Positions 32,577-41,818 are shown, numbered from the stretch's first letter. The stretch is 64,000 nt of DNA from CBDCVN01 sp965223585 (GCA_965223585.1 CBDCWW010000024.1:744001-808000), one strand, 5' to 3'. A program made the numbers and translations. Notes: generated from the letters alone by a model not told the origin.

Positions 32577-34583
32577 ATGCCACTTGAAGTTAAATCCCCG
32601 TTTACTCCCAAAGGCGACCAACCCCAAGCAATTGAAGCTATACTTGAAGGTTTAAATGATGGCCTGCGTTTCCAAACACTTTTAGGTGCAACAGGTACAG
32701 GTAAAACCTATGTAATGTCTAAAATCATTGAGGCTGCAAAAAGACCTGCCCTTATTTTAGCTCCTAATAAAATTTTAACTGCCCAACTAGCAGCAGAGTT
32801 TAGAGAACTTTTCCCTGATGCAGCAGTGGAGTTCTTTATTTCTTATTACGATTATTATCAGCCCGAAGCTTATGTACCAGCTCGAGACCTATTCATAGAA
32901 AAAGATGCTGCTATCAACATGGAGCTTGAAAGGCTACGCCATTCTGCTACCCGCAGTTTACTAACTCGTGAAGATGTCATTGTAGTAGCCTCAGTAAGTG
33001 CTATTTATGGCCTTGGTTCCCCTAGCACTTATCAACAACTCAATTTGATTTTACAAAAGGGCCAAACAATAAATCGTGATGATATCTTGACTCAGTTAGT
33101 AGCACAACAATACGATCGCAATGATGTTGAAATATCTGCTGGGCGTTTTCGAGTCAAAGGTGATACCATAGAAATATGGCCTGCTTATGACGAAAACCCT
33201 TTAAGAGTTGAAATGTGGGGTGACGAGATTGAGCAACTTGCTGTGGTTGATCATGTGACTGGTGATCGGTTGCTCGAGCTAAACTCGACAACAATTTTCC
33301 CAGCTAAGCACTACGTTACTACTTCTGACCAGCTTCAACCTGCCATTCAATTAATAGAACAGGATTTGAAAGAGCGCCTTAAATACTTTGAAAAACTTGG
33401 CAAGCACCTAGAGCAGCAACGTTTGAAAGAGCGTACTTTTTATGATCTTGAGATGCTGAAGACTATGGGGTACTGCTCTGGAGTTGAAAACTACTCGCGT
33501 TATCTTGATGGTCGTAAAGTTGGAGAACAACCTTATACTTTACTTGATTACTTCCCAGATAACTTTATTACTTTCTTAGATGAATCCCATGTAATGCTGC
33601 CACAAATAAGGGGCATGTATAATGGTGACAGAGCGCGCAAACAAACACTGGTAGATTATGGGTTTCGCTTACCTGCTGCACTAGACAACCGCCCTTTAAA
33701 ACAAGAGGAATTTATAGCAAAAATAGGTCAGGTCATCTATGTTTCTGCTACTCCCAGCACTGCTGAAAAAGAAATGAGTGACAATATTGTAGAATTGGTT
33801 ATTCGGCCTACTGGTCTAATAGATCCTAAAGTTACAGTAAAACCTAGTCTAGGACAAATTGATGATTTAGTTTTTGCTATTAGGGATCGTGCTAAAAGCA
33901 AAGAACGTGTTCTTGTCACTACTTTGACTAAAAAAATGTCTGAGGATTTAACTGAGTACTTTGCAGAAAAAGCCCTTCGAGTACGTTATATGCACAGTGA
34001 CATTGATGCGGTTGAACGCCAAGTTATAATCCGTGACTTAAGATTAGGACACTTTGATGTGTTAGTTGGCATTAACCTTTTAAGGGAGGGTCTAGATCTG
34101 CCTGAAGTTTCTCTAGTGGCTATTTTAGATGCTGATAAAACAGGCTTTTTAAGAAGTGAGCGAAGCCTAATTCAAACCATTGGGCGTGCTGCTCGCAACG
34201 TTAATGGTGAGGTTTTTCTATATGCTGATACTGTTAGCGATGCCATGCAAGCAGCTATTGATGAAACAAATCGTCGCCGTGAGAAACAATTAGCTTATAA
34301 CAAAGCTAATAATATTACCCCGGAAAGTGTACAAAAACGTATCTATGATGTCATTCGTGGTGATGAAGATAGTGCAGAGGTAGAAAAATTAGCACCTTGG
34401 GAACGTGAGATTGCCCAAGATGACCTAAAACAAGAAATCGCTCAGCTTGAAGTTGAAATGTGGCAAGCTAGTGAGGCCTTAGAGTTTGAAAAAGCCTCTG
34501 CTATTCGTGATCGCATTCGTGAGCTTGAAGCAAAGCTGGCAGGACAAGAGCTAAGCAGTTTTCACATAGCAAAAATTCGTTAG
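32577..34583 (+). CDS. uvrB: Excinuclease ABC subunit B
   Basis: The damage-verifying helicase-like subunit of nucleotide excision repair. The 668-residue protein has normal length: Walker A GATGTGKTYV, the beta-hairpin region SYYDYYQPEAYVP, FLDESHVMLPQ (DEAD-like box), VGINLLREGLDLPEV and QTIGRAARN helicase motifs, and a C-terminal UVR domain (about 630-665) for UvrA/UvrC contact. The ATG is six bases after the -10 box TAAAAT and lacks a ribosome-binding site, so the mRNA is predicted leaderless. Confidence 0.97.
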   Translation: MPLEVKSPFTPKGDQPQAIEAILEGLNDGLRFQTLLGATGTGKTYVMSKIIEAAKRPALILAPNKILTAQLAAEFRELFPDAAVEFFISYYDYYQPEAYVPARDLFIEKDAAINMELERLRHSATRSLLTREDVIVVASVSAIYGLGSPSTYQQLNLILQKGQTINRDDILTQLVAQQYDRNDVEISAGRFRVKGDTIEIWPAYDENPLRVEMWGDEIEQLAVVDHVTGDRLLELNSTTIFPAKHYVTTSDQLQPAIQLIEQDLKERLKYFEKLGKHLEQQRLKERTFYDLEMLKTMGYCSGVENYSRYLDGRKVGEQPYTLLDYFPDNFITFLDESHVMLPQIRGMYNGDRARKQTLVDYGFRLPAALDNRPLKQEEFIAKIGQVIYVSATPSTAEKEMSDNIVELVIRPTGLIDPKVTVKPSLGQIDDLVFAIRDRAKSKERVLVTTLTKKMSEDLTEYFAEKALRVRYMHSDIDAVERQVIIRDLRLGHFDVLVGINLLREGLDLPEVSLVAILDADKTGFLRSERSLIQTIGRAARNVNGEVFLYADTVSDAMQAAIDETNRRREKQLAYNKANNITPESVQKRIYDVIRGDEDSAEVEKLAPWEREIAQDDLKQEIAQLEVEMWQASEALEFEKASAIRDRIRELEAKLAGQELSSFHIAKIR

Positions 34584-34597
34584 AATCTATGGTCACT

Positions 34598-36226
34598 CTA
34601 AGTAGTAAGTCCACCGTATGAAATACCAGTAAGATGTGCCATATCTCTATTAAAGGTAGTCAGGTCATCTACACAAAATTGACTTAAGTGATTGTGACCA
34701 CATGCCCTTGCTAGTACTTTCAATAAATGCACACTGGATTCTAGGTAGTTTCTTAGCTGCAAGGCTGACTTTTGAACATCTAGGCGTTCGCGTAAGTGTT
34801 CTTTTTGTGTGGCAATACCTACAGGGCAATTATTAGTGTGGCAAGCACGCATACCTAAGCAACCTATAGCTTGCATAGCAGAGTTTGAAATGGCAATGCC
34901 ATCTGCTCCTAGGGCTAGGGCTTTAGCAAAGTGTGCCTCAGTACGCAAACCACCAGTAATAATTAAAGTAATCTCATTGCAGCCTCTTTTGTCCAAATGG
35001 TGGCGTGCCCTTGCCAAAGCAGGAATAGTGGGTACACTTATATTTTGTTTAAAAACATCAGGGGCTGCACCTGTACCACCCCCACGGCCATCTAAAATTA
35101 TGTAATCCACACCTACTGCCAAAGCAAAATCTATGTCATCTTCAATGTGTTGGGCAGACATTTTAAAGCCTATGGGAATTCCCCCTGAGGCTTCACGAAC
35201 TTCATCAGCAATAAGTTTAAATGCTTCTATGCCATGTACATCAGGGAAAGTAGCAGGACTAACAGCTGGAGTACCTTCGGAAAGACCACGCACTTCGGCA
35301 ATTTTGCCTTTTACTTTATCACCGGGCAAATGTCCACCGGTACCCGTTTTTGCTCCCTGTCCAGCTTTAAAGTGAAAGGCTTGGACTTTCTTTACCTTAT
35401 CTAAATTCCAGCCAAACCTTCCTGAAGCCAACTCGTAAAAATAGTGTTTATTCTCTGCTTGCTCCTCTGGCAACATCCCCCCTTCTCCAGAACAAATACC
35501 TGTACCAGACATTTCTGCCCCCATAGCTAAAGCAACTTTAGCCTCTTCACTCAAGGCTCCAAAACTCATATCGCTTACAAAGATAGGGATTTCTAAGCGT
35601 AAGGGTTTTTTAGCTTTAGGGCCAATAATTAGTTCTGTACCTACTTCATCATCATCAAGTAAGGGGCGACGAGCAAGTTGGGCAGTTAAGATTTGAATAT
35701 CATCCCATCTAGGCAATTCCTGCATAGAAACACCCATAGAGCTAACAGCGCCGTGATGACTTTTAAGACTATTTTTAGCAAGATTTTGAATGTATTTGTT
35801 ATAGGGCTCATCAATTGTGCCAGTATGGTCAGCATAAAGCCCCAAATAGGCTTCACGATTATAGGCTTGGGGATTTTCATTGTGCCAAGCAGCAATTTCT
35901 AGCTCATTTACATAAACAGCATCATCAGCTTCGTCTATCCAAGTCGTAAATTTTTTGAGCACTTCATCATTCTTGTACTCACTTACTCCACTATCTAAAC
36001 GGTAATCCCAGTTGTGCACACCACAAACAATATTATGTCCCTTTATACTACCGTCTGCTAAAAGTGCACCTCGATGTAAGCAGCGTCCATAAAGGACAGA
36101 AATACTATCATCGTAACGAGTGACCACTAAGTCTACATTAGCCACAAGAGCATACTGTGGCTTACGGTCAGGCAAGGTACTCCAGCTAGCAATCTTAACT
36201 TTCTTGATGTTTTCAGCAGGTGTCAA
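34598..36226 (-). CDS. Rieske-glutamate synthase (FMN domain) fusion protein
   Basis: A 542-residue protein. Residues 1-110 form a Rieske-type [2Fe-2S] ferredoxin domain (C-L-H at CLHRGALL and C-x2-H at CGVHNWDY). Residues about 170-530 are the FMN-binding domain of glutamate synthase (GltB/archaeal type) with SDMSFGALSEEAKVAL, GQGAKTGTGGHLPGDKV, ILDGRGGGTGAAP and the 3Fe-4S motif CLGMRACHTNNCPVGIA. There is no amidotransferase domain, so ammonia would have to come from elsewhere or the reaction differs. The start is TTG at 36226 after AAGGAG. The fusion of a Rieske domain to this oxidoreductase suggests an alternative electron input. Confidence 0.88.
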   Translation of the reverse strand: MTPAENIKKVKIASWSTLPDRKPQYALVANVDLVVTRYDDSISVLYGRCLHRGALLADGSIKGHNIVCGVHNWDYRLDSGVSEYKNDEVLKKFTTWIDEADDAVYVNELEIAAWHNENPQAYNREAYLGLYADHTGTIDEPYNKYIQNLAKNSLKSHHGAVSSMGVSMQELPRWDDIQILTAQLARRPLLDDDEVGTELIIGPKAKKPLRLEIPIFVSDMSFGALSEEAKVALAMGAEMSGTGICSGEGGMLPEEQAENKHYFYELASGRFGWNLDKVKKVQAFHFKAGQGAKTGTGGHLPGDKVKGKIAEVRGLSEGTPAVSPATFPDVHGIEAFKLIADEVREASGGIPIGFKMSAQHIEDDIDFALAVGVDYIILDGRGGGTGAAPDVFKQNISVPTIPALARARHHLDKRGCNEITLIITGGLRTEAHFAKALALGADGIAISNSAMQAIGCLGMRACHTNNCPVGIATQKEHLRERLDVQKSALQLRNYLESSVHLLKVLARACGHNHLSQFCVDDLTTFNRDMAHLTGISYGGLTT

Positions 36227-36354
36227 TATAACTCTCCTTATAAATACCTATCAGACATTCTTATTTTCTTTGTTTGGACTATTAGTATAAAGTATACATC
36301 TACCATTCCCATTTTTTATGGCATCCTTAATTCATATATTTCCCTGTTCATAAG

Positions 36355-36654
36355 CTAAGCAGGTGCCATTGCAATGTAGTAAATACTTGATGCTGGTATA
36401 CTAAAGACAGAATCTCCATGTTCTTTACTGTGCTGAATACGAATCGGATGGCTATTACTAATGGAAGTTTCTATAGTTTTTAAAGCTAATTCAGCCTCCT
36501 CAGCACTCTCATAGTGTCCATAAGCTAATTGTGCTGGCGCTGGGCGATTGAAAATGTGACTTCGCCTACCTGAATGATGCATAGAAGCTTCTTCATTTTC
36601 CATTTCATCATAAGGTGGTTTTAACCAAATAATTATACTGTAGCGGTTATTCAT
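36355..36654 (-). CDS. Small conserved-looking hypothetical protein
   Basis: A 99-residue soluble protein without a family I recognise. It starts NNRYSIIIWLKPPYDE and contains AYGHYESAEEAELALKTIE, a pattern that suggests a small alpha/beta domain. AGGAG six bases before the ATG makes it a credible gene. It lies 128 bp upstream of the Rieske-glutamate synthase gene in the same direction and may be cotranscribed. Confidence 0.6.
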   Translation of the reverse strand: MNNRYSIIIWLKPPYDEMENEEASMHHSGRRSHIFNRPAPAQLAYGHYESAEEAELALKTIETSISNSHPIRIQHSKEHGDSVFSIPASSIYYIAMAPA

Positions 36655-37053
36655 CTTTATCTCCTAACATTTCTTATGTGGTAAGGCTCAAGGTAAAAAA
36701 ATTCCTCAAGACTCTTTCTACTATGCTTTTCCTGCTACCGCAACGGATTAAGCCTTCCAGCTTTTAAATCTCCTTCTCTAACTAAGCCTGCTAATGTCCA
36801 TGAAGCTAAAAATATTGCATCATAAAATACGACTAACATTACAAGTTATAATATACTTTCAACATATAAGAATTGGATATTTGGTTATAATCAAGCATCA
36901 TTAACTTGTTCCCAAGCTCTGCACCTGCCCTGATGAGGGTGGAAATACATGCCTTGGAACGCTCTGCTTTCTTTTCTTAGAGCAAATTACAAGACGCAGA
37001 GTATCTGCGTCTTGCGTTCCCAAGCAGAACCTAGAGTAGAATTAATTATCTGA
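36655..37053. other. Intergenic region with composite inverted repeat
   Basis: About 400 bp without a supported gene. The right half holds the composite repeat at 36908-37024; the rest is AT-rich and featureless to me. Confidence 0.4.
36908..37024. repeat. Composite palindromic repeat (GTTCCCAAG element)
   Basis: GTTCCCAAG occurs at 36908-36916, inverted as CTTGGAACG at 36953-36961, and again as CGTTCCCAAG at 37015-37024. Between the last two is a perfect 11-bp hairpin CAAGACGCAGA (36990-37000), GTA, TCTGCGTCTTG (37004-37014), so the outer arms and inner hairpin nest into one large cruciform. Similar GTTCCCAAG/CTTGGGAAC palindromes recur between genes in several bacterial groups, and this may be a REP-like or MITE-like element. 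Confidence 0.6.
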
Positions 37054-37233
37054 TTATGAATTTCGTGCAAAGTGTTGTAGGGTTTTAAAGTATGCCTTTT
37101 CTAAAGGTATATTTCTACTTCTTAATTCTTGATAAAGCTCAGTCATTTTTATTGCTAAATCATCATCCTCATAAGAGTCAAACTCCTCTATAACTTCAAA
37201 ATCGCTTTGGGGTATTCTGTACCCTTGATTCAT
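37054..37233 (-). CDS. Small acidic protein downstream of nnrE
   Basis: A 59-codon gene beginning MNQGYRIPQSDFEVIEEFD, with a central acidic run (EDDD) and a C-terminal amphipathic helix (LYQELRSRNIPLEKAYFKTL). It starts five bases after the nnrE stop with AAAGG upstream, so it is probably cotranscribed with nnrE. No family recognised. Confidence 0.5.
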   Translation of the reverse strand: MNQGYRIPQSDFEVIEEFDSYEDDDLAIKMTELYQELRSRNIPLEKAYFKTLQHFARNS

Positions 37234-37238
37234 TTCAA

Positions 37239-38000
37239 TTATGCCTTTCTGTGCGTTTTGCCTAGCTTTATACGAATAATATCACTTTGGGCGAAAATTG
37301 GGCCAATAGTTAGTCCAATTGCTGGTTCAGTGTAAAGCTCAGGGGGAATGCTAATGTCAGCCAGATAAAGTTCACCTACATAAGACTCTACACCTCTAGC
37401 ACGCAATCCCTCTTTAGGTAGGGCTAGTGTCATAGTAGCAGTAGCTTTAATGGCAGGGTTGAAAACTGTTCCTGTAGTGGTATCTACTCCTGAAGGAGCA
37501 TCGAGTGCTAGGACAGGAGTATTCGATGCATTAGCCCAACGAATTAATGTAGCAGCTTCATCTCTTGGTGCACCTTTGAGGCTATAACCAATAACCCCGT
37601 CAATTATTAAATCTGACTCCGTAGTATTGTTAATACTGTCAGCTCGAGCAATCGGAACCTTCATACGCTGCAAAATATCCAATTGATGTGCAGGAATAGG
37701 TGTGAAATTGTCAGCCGTCTTTGTGACATAAACTTTAACCTCTCCCCCATAGTTATGTAGCCTGCGAGCGCAAACTAATGCCCCACCACCGTTGCCACCT
37801 GTGCCCGCCAGCACAGTAACTTTTTTACTAACAGGGTTATTTTCTAGGAACCTTACTCGAGCTAAATGAGCCAAGTTATGCCCAGCATTCTCCATCATTT
37901 GCATAAGTTCGATTTTGTAGCCATGCACCATGGCACGATCAACCTCAATCATTTGTTCTGTAGTGAGAAACGGAATTTTACCTGTATAAGTTGGAATCAT
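37239..38000 (-). CDS. nnrE: NAD(P)H-hydrate epimerase
   Basis: Interconverts the R and S forms of damaged, hydrated NAD(P)H so that the dehydratase can repair them. The 253-residue protein is a YjeF_N domain only: TTEQMIEVDRAM, MMENAGHNLA, VLAGTGGNGGGALVCARRL, DLIIDGVIGYSLKG, ALDAPSGVD. The ADP-dependent dehydratase domain, often fused in bacteria, is absent here and must be encoded elsewhere. AAGGAAAG precedes the ATG. Confidence 0.9.
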   Translation of the reverse strand: MIPTYTGKIPFLTTEQMIEVDRAMVHGYKIELMQMMENAGHNLAHLARVRFLENNPVSKKVTVLAGTGGNGGGALVCARRLHNYGGEVKVYVTKTADNFTPIPAHQLDILQRMKVPIARADSINNTTESDLIIDGVIGYSLKGAPRDEAATLIRWANASNTPVLALDAPSGVDTTTGTVFNPAIKATATMTLALPKEGLRARGVESYVGELYLADISIPPELYTEPAIGLTIGPIFAQSDIIRIKLGKTHRKA

Positions 38001-38281
38001 TTTTTCTTTCCTTGAAGCCTGTTTTGAAACAGATTACTCCTTTATTCCTTGTAAGCTTTGAGTCACTTATGCTCTGCTATTATTTTGCGCTGTTTTACGA
38101 GCATATAAAACTAAAACCCACCCAAACTTAGAGTGATCCACCAATAACATAGTCTTGGGCCATAGCAGAAATAATTATCATGACTTGAGAGAAACTTCTT
38201 TCATAATTAAGTCCTGATTAATTTAAGCAGTTTGCTTTTTGAACCTCTGTTCGATTGCAAACCAAAGAATCTTTTTAATCT

Positions 38282-39111
38282 GGTAGTCCAATACATGTAG
38301 TGATGATTGACTTATGTCAAACCTGAACAAAACAAATAACATAGTTGATATGACTTGTCCAAGATGTGGTTCTAAAAGAATTGTGAAGAATGGTAGCACA
38401 CATAATAAAAAGCAAAAATTTGACTGTAAAGATTGTGGCAGACAATTTGTCGAAAACCCTAAGAATAAACCTATCTCAGATGCAACAAAAGCATTAATTG
38501 ATAAGATGTTACTTGAAAGAATATCTCTAGCTGGCATTTGTCGTGTTACAGGAGTTTCTCCGAGTTGACTTTATAATTATGTTAAGAAGAAATATGCTAA
38601 AACCTCACTTAGACTCAAAGTTGTAAAGAAGAAAAAGAGCAAATTAATTGTGCAAATGGATGAATTGTGGTCATTTGTTGATAATAAGGGTAATAAACAA
38701 TGGGTTTGGATTGCCATTAGTGCAAAAACCCGCAAGGTAATAGGCCTTTATATTGGAGATAGGAGCCGTAAGAGTGCTCAGGCACTATGGGATTCTCTAC
38801 CCCCAGTTTATAGACAATGTGCTGTTTGTTTGCTACACGGTTTTTGGGATTCATATGAAGGTGTGATTCCACCTCAACGCCATCGTGCTGTTGGTAAAGA
38901 GAGTGGTAAAATTGGTTATGTTGAGCGTCTTAGTTGTACTTTGAGGCAACGAATCTTTCGTCTAGTTAGGAAAGCCTTATCCTTTCCTTCACTACGTTCT
39001 AGGACAGGTTCCAAGAGTTTAGAAAACCACATTGGAGCAATTTGGTACTTTATTCATCATTATAATGCAAGCTTATCAATCTAAGATCATCACTACTTCT
39101 GTAGGACTACC
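38282..39111 (+). mobile_element. Decayed IS1-like insertion sequence
   Basis: About 830 bp bounded by imperfect inverted repeats: GGTAGTCC.......GTAGTGATGAT (38282-38308) and its inverse near 39085-39111 ending GGACTACC. Inside is one broken transposase reading frame. I see no convincing target-site duplication at the edges, and the element lacks the CTCGAG motif that is common elsewhere. The CPBP gene begins ten bases beyond its right end. Confidence 0.8.
38314..39084 (+). pseudogene. IS1-family transposase, inactivated
   Basis: The frame codes for an InsA-like zinc ribbon and helix-turn-helix (TCPRCGSKRIVKNG, CKDCGRQF, then ISLAGICRVTGVSPS) and an InsB-like DDE domain (QMDELWSFVDNKGNKQWVWI ... 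ENHIGAIWYFIHHYN). A TGA at 38566-38568 interrupts it in frame where relatives have a tryptophan (SPS-W-LYNY). Around 38823-38846 the expected C-Y-T-D-F-W-D reads C-L-L-H-G-F-W-D, consistent with a four-base insertion and one-base loss that removes a catalytic aspartate. About nine extra codons follow near 38986-39012. Three independent lesions show it is dead. Confidence 0.85.
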
Positions 39112-39120
39112 TAAGCATAT

Positions 39121-39870
39121 ATGAAAAACTTTGTAGTTAAGCATCCGTATTTGTTTGTCATTGGTGTATTTGTTGTAAACTTTCTTCTTGCGTTTCCATT
39201 CGTCATTGCATTCACTTTACTTGAGCTTGATAAAGAACCTCTTCGCCTCATTATTCCTATGGCGCAGTCAATTCTAGTGATTGGAATCCTTTATCACCTT
39301 GAGTGGCTTAAGTCCTCTGGATTTGGAAAACGTATTAAGGATATGCATGTACTTTGGTACCCATTGGTACTTGCCTTCATTCCTGTGGTTATGTTTGGCA
39401 CTGTTGAAATCGCTGCATACAGTGTGTTGTTCTACACACTTGCTCTCGTCTTTACAGGCATCAGTGAAGAAGGTGAAGCACGTGCTATTTTTCTAAAAGC
39501 ACTTTTACCCAAAGGGAAATGGGTTGCACTTATCTTTGCAGCACTACTCTTCAGCGTTGGACACTTTACTAATCTGTTTTTTGAAGATTTCTCAGCGATT
39601 GAAATGATTGAGAAACTTATGACTACTTTTAGTTTTGCTATCCTTTATGGTGCACTCTTTCTACGCACTCTAAACATCTGGCCACTTATTGTACTTCATG
39701 TGATTCATGATTTCATGTTTCTCGTGTCAGGAACAGCTGGGCCATTCACAGTAGAACCACTGCCCGCTAATATACATATAATTCTTGGGGTGATCAGCTT
39801 AGTATATGGAACCTACCTAGTGAAAAACACTGACATTGATCCAATGTTTCAAAGGGGGCTTTTTGAGTAA
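39121..39870 (+). CDS. CPBP-family intramembrane metalloprotease
   Basis: A 249-residue membrane protein with about seven to eight transmembrane helices and the Abi/CPBP motifs: SEEGEARAIFLKALL (E-E-x3-R), LLFSVGHFTNL (F-x3-H) and LHVIHDF (H-x3-D/N). Members include CAAX prenyl proteases and bacteriocin self-immunity proteins. It begins ten bases after the IS1-like element, has no ribosome-binding site, contains no CTCGAG and seems to use codons differently from its neighbours, all suggesting acquisition. The only evidence for its promoter is proximity to the IS end. Confidence 0.85.
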   Translation: MKNFVVKHPYLFVIGVFVVNFLLAFPFVIAFTLLELDKEPLRLIIPMAQSILVIGILYHLEWLKSSGFGKRIKDMHVLWYPLVLAFIPVVMFGTVEIAAYSVLFYTLALVFTGISEEGEARAIFLKALLPKGKWVALIFAALLFSVGHFTNLFFEDFSAIEMIEKLMTTFSFAILYGALFLRTLNIWPLIVLHVIHDFMFLVSGTAGPFTVEPLPANIHIILGVISLVYGTYLVKNTDIDPMFQRGLFE

Positions 39871-39907
39871 TCATGCTAAAATACATACTTGTCTAAACTA
39901 CTCTTGC

Positions 39908-41254
39908 TTAGCTTACACTTGCTAATACACGGTCAACCATCTGTACTGCTAAACCAGTATAGTTTCTTGGATTTGTTAGGGCTTTTAACTGCTCCCATGA
40001 CAAATGCTTAGTAATTTCTGGTAAACCTATAAGAATTTTATAAAGAGATTCATCATTATGGCTAGCTTGCTGTGCAGCTTTTATCATAAGATCATGTGCT
40101 TTTTGCCTGCCCATAAAGGGTGCTAGTGCCATCATTACAGCTTCAGAAACAATTAGACCCTTAGTAAGCTCGAGATTATTTACCATTCGCTTTTCATCTA
40201 CCTCGAGTCCAGCCATAATTTGTTTAGCGTGTTTTAGTGCACCTGAAGTCAGTACAAAGGCCTCGGGTACGACAAGCCACTCGAGCATCCATGATCCTGA
40301 AGCACGCTCATGGTCATGTATTGTGGCATTGAACATAGTAGCTACTTGTTGTTGCACAGCTTTAGCAGCAGCAATAATTAACTCTGAAGAAACAGGATTG
40401 CGCTTTTGTGGCATGGTACTGCTCGAGCCACGTCCTAGCACAAAAGGCTCTTTAAGTTCAGCGACTTCCGTTTGTGCTAAAAGGATTATGTCATTTGCTA
40501 TTTTGCCTAAAGAGCCATTAACTAAACCTAAGAAAGAAACTACTTCTGCAAGGCAATCCCTTGCTGTGTGCCAACTTATCTCAGGTTGTACAAGCCCTAA
40601 CTCTTCACAAAGAGCTTCCTGTACTTCTAGTCCATGATCACCTAAAGACGCTAATGTGCCCACGGCACCCGAGAACTGTCCAACTAAAAGACGAGGTTTG
40701 AGTTGCTCGAGTCGCTCTAAATGCCTCTTGATCATAGAAAGCCATACAGCAACCTTGTAACCAAAGGTGATGGGCAGTGCTTGTTGTAATTGACTACGCC
40801 CAACCATTGGTGTATTGCGGTAGCGCTTGGCTAGCTGAACTAAGAGGTTAACAAGTTCCTTTAAATCACTACGAACAATAGAAATAGCGTCGTATAACTG
40901 CAATGCTAGAGCAGTATCCATAACATCTTGCGTGGTTGCACCCCAATGACTGTACTCACCCCAGCCATCAGGAATAACCTCAGCAAGCTGTTTGACTAGA
41001 GGTACAATAGGAAAGCCTACCCGCTTGACATCTTCTGCGTAGCGATCTAAATTTAGGTGCTCGAGCTTAGCATATTGACAAATAGCATCTGCAGCTTCTT
41101 TTGGAATGATGCCTAATTCTGCCTGAACCTTAGCAATAGCTCTCTCAACCTCAAGATAGCGAGATATTAGTGCCCTTTCTTCAAAAACATTGCGCATTTC
41201 CTGTGAGCCAAAAAGGGCACGAAAAATTTTTGAGTCTAGAGCACTAATGGACAT
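39908..41254 (-). CDS. Fumarase/aspartase-superfamily lyase (carboxymuconate cycloisomerase-like)
   Basis: A 448-residue enzyme of the superfamily that includes adenylosuccinate lyase and 3-carboxy-cis,cis-muconate cycloisomerase. It shows EYSHWGATTQDVMDTA, GRSQLQQALPITFGYKVA and the signature GSSTMPQKRNP. It differs clearly from purB at 28732; the HWGATTQD and QQALPITFG patterns are those of PcaB-like proteins. No other protocatechuate-pathway gene is nearby, so the substrate is unknown. It follows the DUF427 gene by seven bases. Confidence 0.85.
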   Translation of the reverse strand: MSISALDSKIFRALFGSQEMRNVFEERALISRYLEVERAIAKVQAELGIIPKEAADAICQYAKLEHLNLDRYAEDVKRVGFPIVPLVKQLAEVIPDGWGEYSHWGATTQDVMDTALALQLYDAISIVRSDLKELVNLLVQLAKRYRNTPMVGRSQLQQALPITFGYKVAVWLSMIKRHLERLEQLKPRLLVGQFSGAVGTLASLGDHGLEVQEALCEELGLVQPEISWHTARDCLAEVVSFLGLVNGSLGKIANDIILLAQTEVAELKEPFVLGRGSSSTMPQKRNPVSSELIIAAAKAVQQQVATMFNATIHDHERASGSWMLEWLVVPEAFVLTSGALKHAKQIMAGLEVDEKRMVNNLELTKGLIVSEAVMMALAPFMGRQKAHDLMIKAAQQASHNDESLYKILIGLPEITKHLSWEQLKALTNPRNYTGLAVQMVDRVLASVS

Positions 41255-41261
41255 TAGCTGC

Positions 41262-41543
41262 TTACTCTACTTTTACACCTTTCCAAAAGGCAACATGATC
41301 TTTAATTTCTTTAGCTGCTTCTTTAGGAGATTGATAGAACCAAGCTGCAGAAGAGTTAGCTTGCCCATTAACCTCAATGTCATAATAACTTGCAAGACCT
41401 TTCCAAGGGCAAACAGATGTTTGCGTTGAAGGCTTAAAATAGCTTTTATTCAGTGATGAAAGTGGGAAATAATGGTTTCCCTCAACTACAATTGTGTTAT
41501 CACTTTCAGCAAGAATAGCACCATTCCAAATAGCTTTTGGCAT
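41262..41543 (-). CDS. DUF427-family protein
   Basis: A 93-residue soluble protein with the DUF427 pattern: AIWNGAILAESDNTIVVEGN, YFPLSSLN, CPWKGLASYYDI, and AAWFYQSPKEAAKEI. The function of the family is unknown; a small beta-barrel fold is known. AGGA five bases before the ATG at 41543 fixes the start; an upstream in-frame ATG at 41564 is less likely. It heads a two-gene unit with the lyase. Confidence 0.88.
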   Translation of the reverse strand: MPKAIWNGAILAESDNTIVVEGNHYFPLSSLNKSYFKPSTQTSVCPWKGLASYYDIEVNGQANSSAAWFYQSPKEAAKEIKDHVAFWKGVKVE

Positions 41544-41617
41544 TAATGTCCTACTTTCTTTCAATATTAATTAAGCTCAGAAAGAAACAGTTAAGTGGTT
41601 TCTAAAGCTTCTTATAA

Positions 41618-41818
41618 CTAACTTCTATATCGATAGATAGCCACTACCACTAGCAGCAAAAAAACACCTAGCACCGGAAATAAAACATAGTCAAGATAAC
41701 CAACAAGTGCAGCAAGACCCATTGCTCCTAGCAGTACAACTAAAATAGGAGTAAAGCAACACAAAGCTGTAACTATAGCCCCAACGATACCAACCATAAG
41801 CAATCTATTTTTCTTCAT
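41618..41818 (-). CDS. merF: Mercuric ion transport protein MerF
   Basis: A 66-residue membrane protein with two helices. The vicinal cysteines of MerF are present in the first helix (VTALCCFTPILVVLLG), followed by LAALVGYLDYVLFPVLGVF. MerF carries Hg(II) across the inner membrane. The start at 41818 overlaps the preceding cysteine-rich gene by one base. No mercuric reductase (merA) is visible in the window. A frameshifted relative lies at 45776-45978. Confidence 0.88.
   Translation of the reverse strand: MKKNRLLMVGIVGAIVTALCCFTPILVVLLGAMGLAALVGYLDYVLFPVLGVFLLLVVVAIYRYRS

Noticed and set aside
34809..35375. Plus-strand open frames opposite the Rieske-glutamate synthase gene
   Set aside because: They mirror codon periodicity of the real gene on the other strand and lack ribosome-binding sites; the same applies to frames opposite leuA, trpD, the lyase and the EnvC-like gene.
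38314..39084. In-frame TGA in the IS1-like transposase as possible readthrough or recoding (TGA as Trp)
   Set aside because: TGA serves as a normal stop for many genes here (for example leuA-region, rpsR and purB genes end at TGA), and the transposase has two further lesions, so simple decay explains it.
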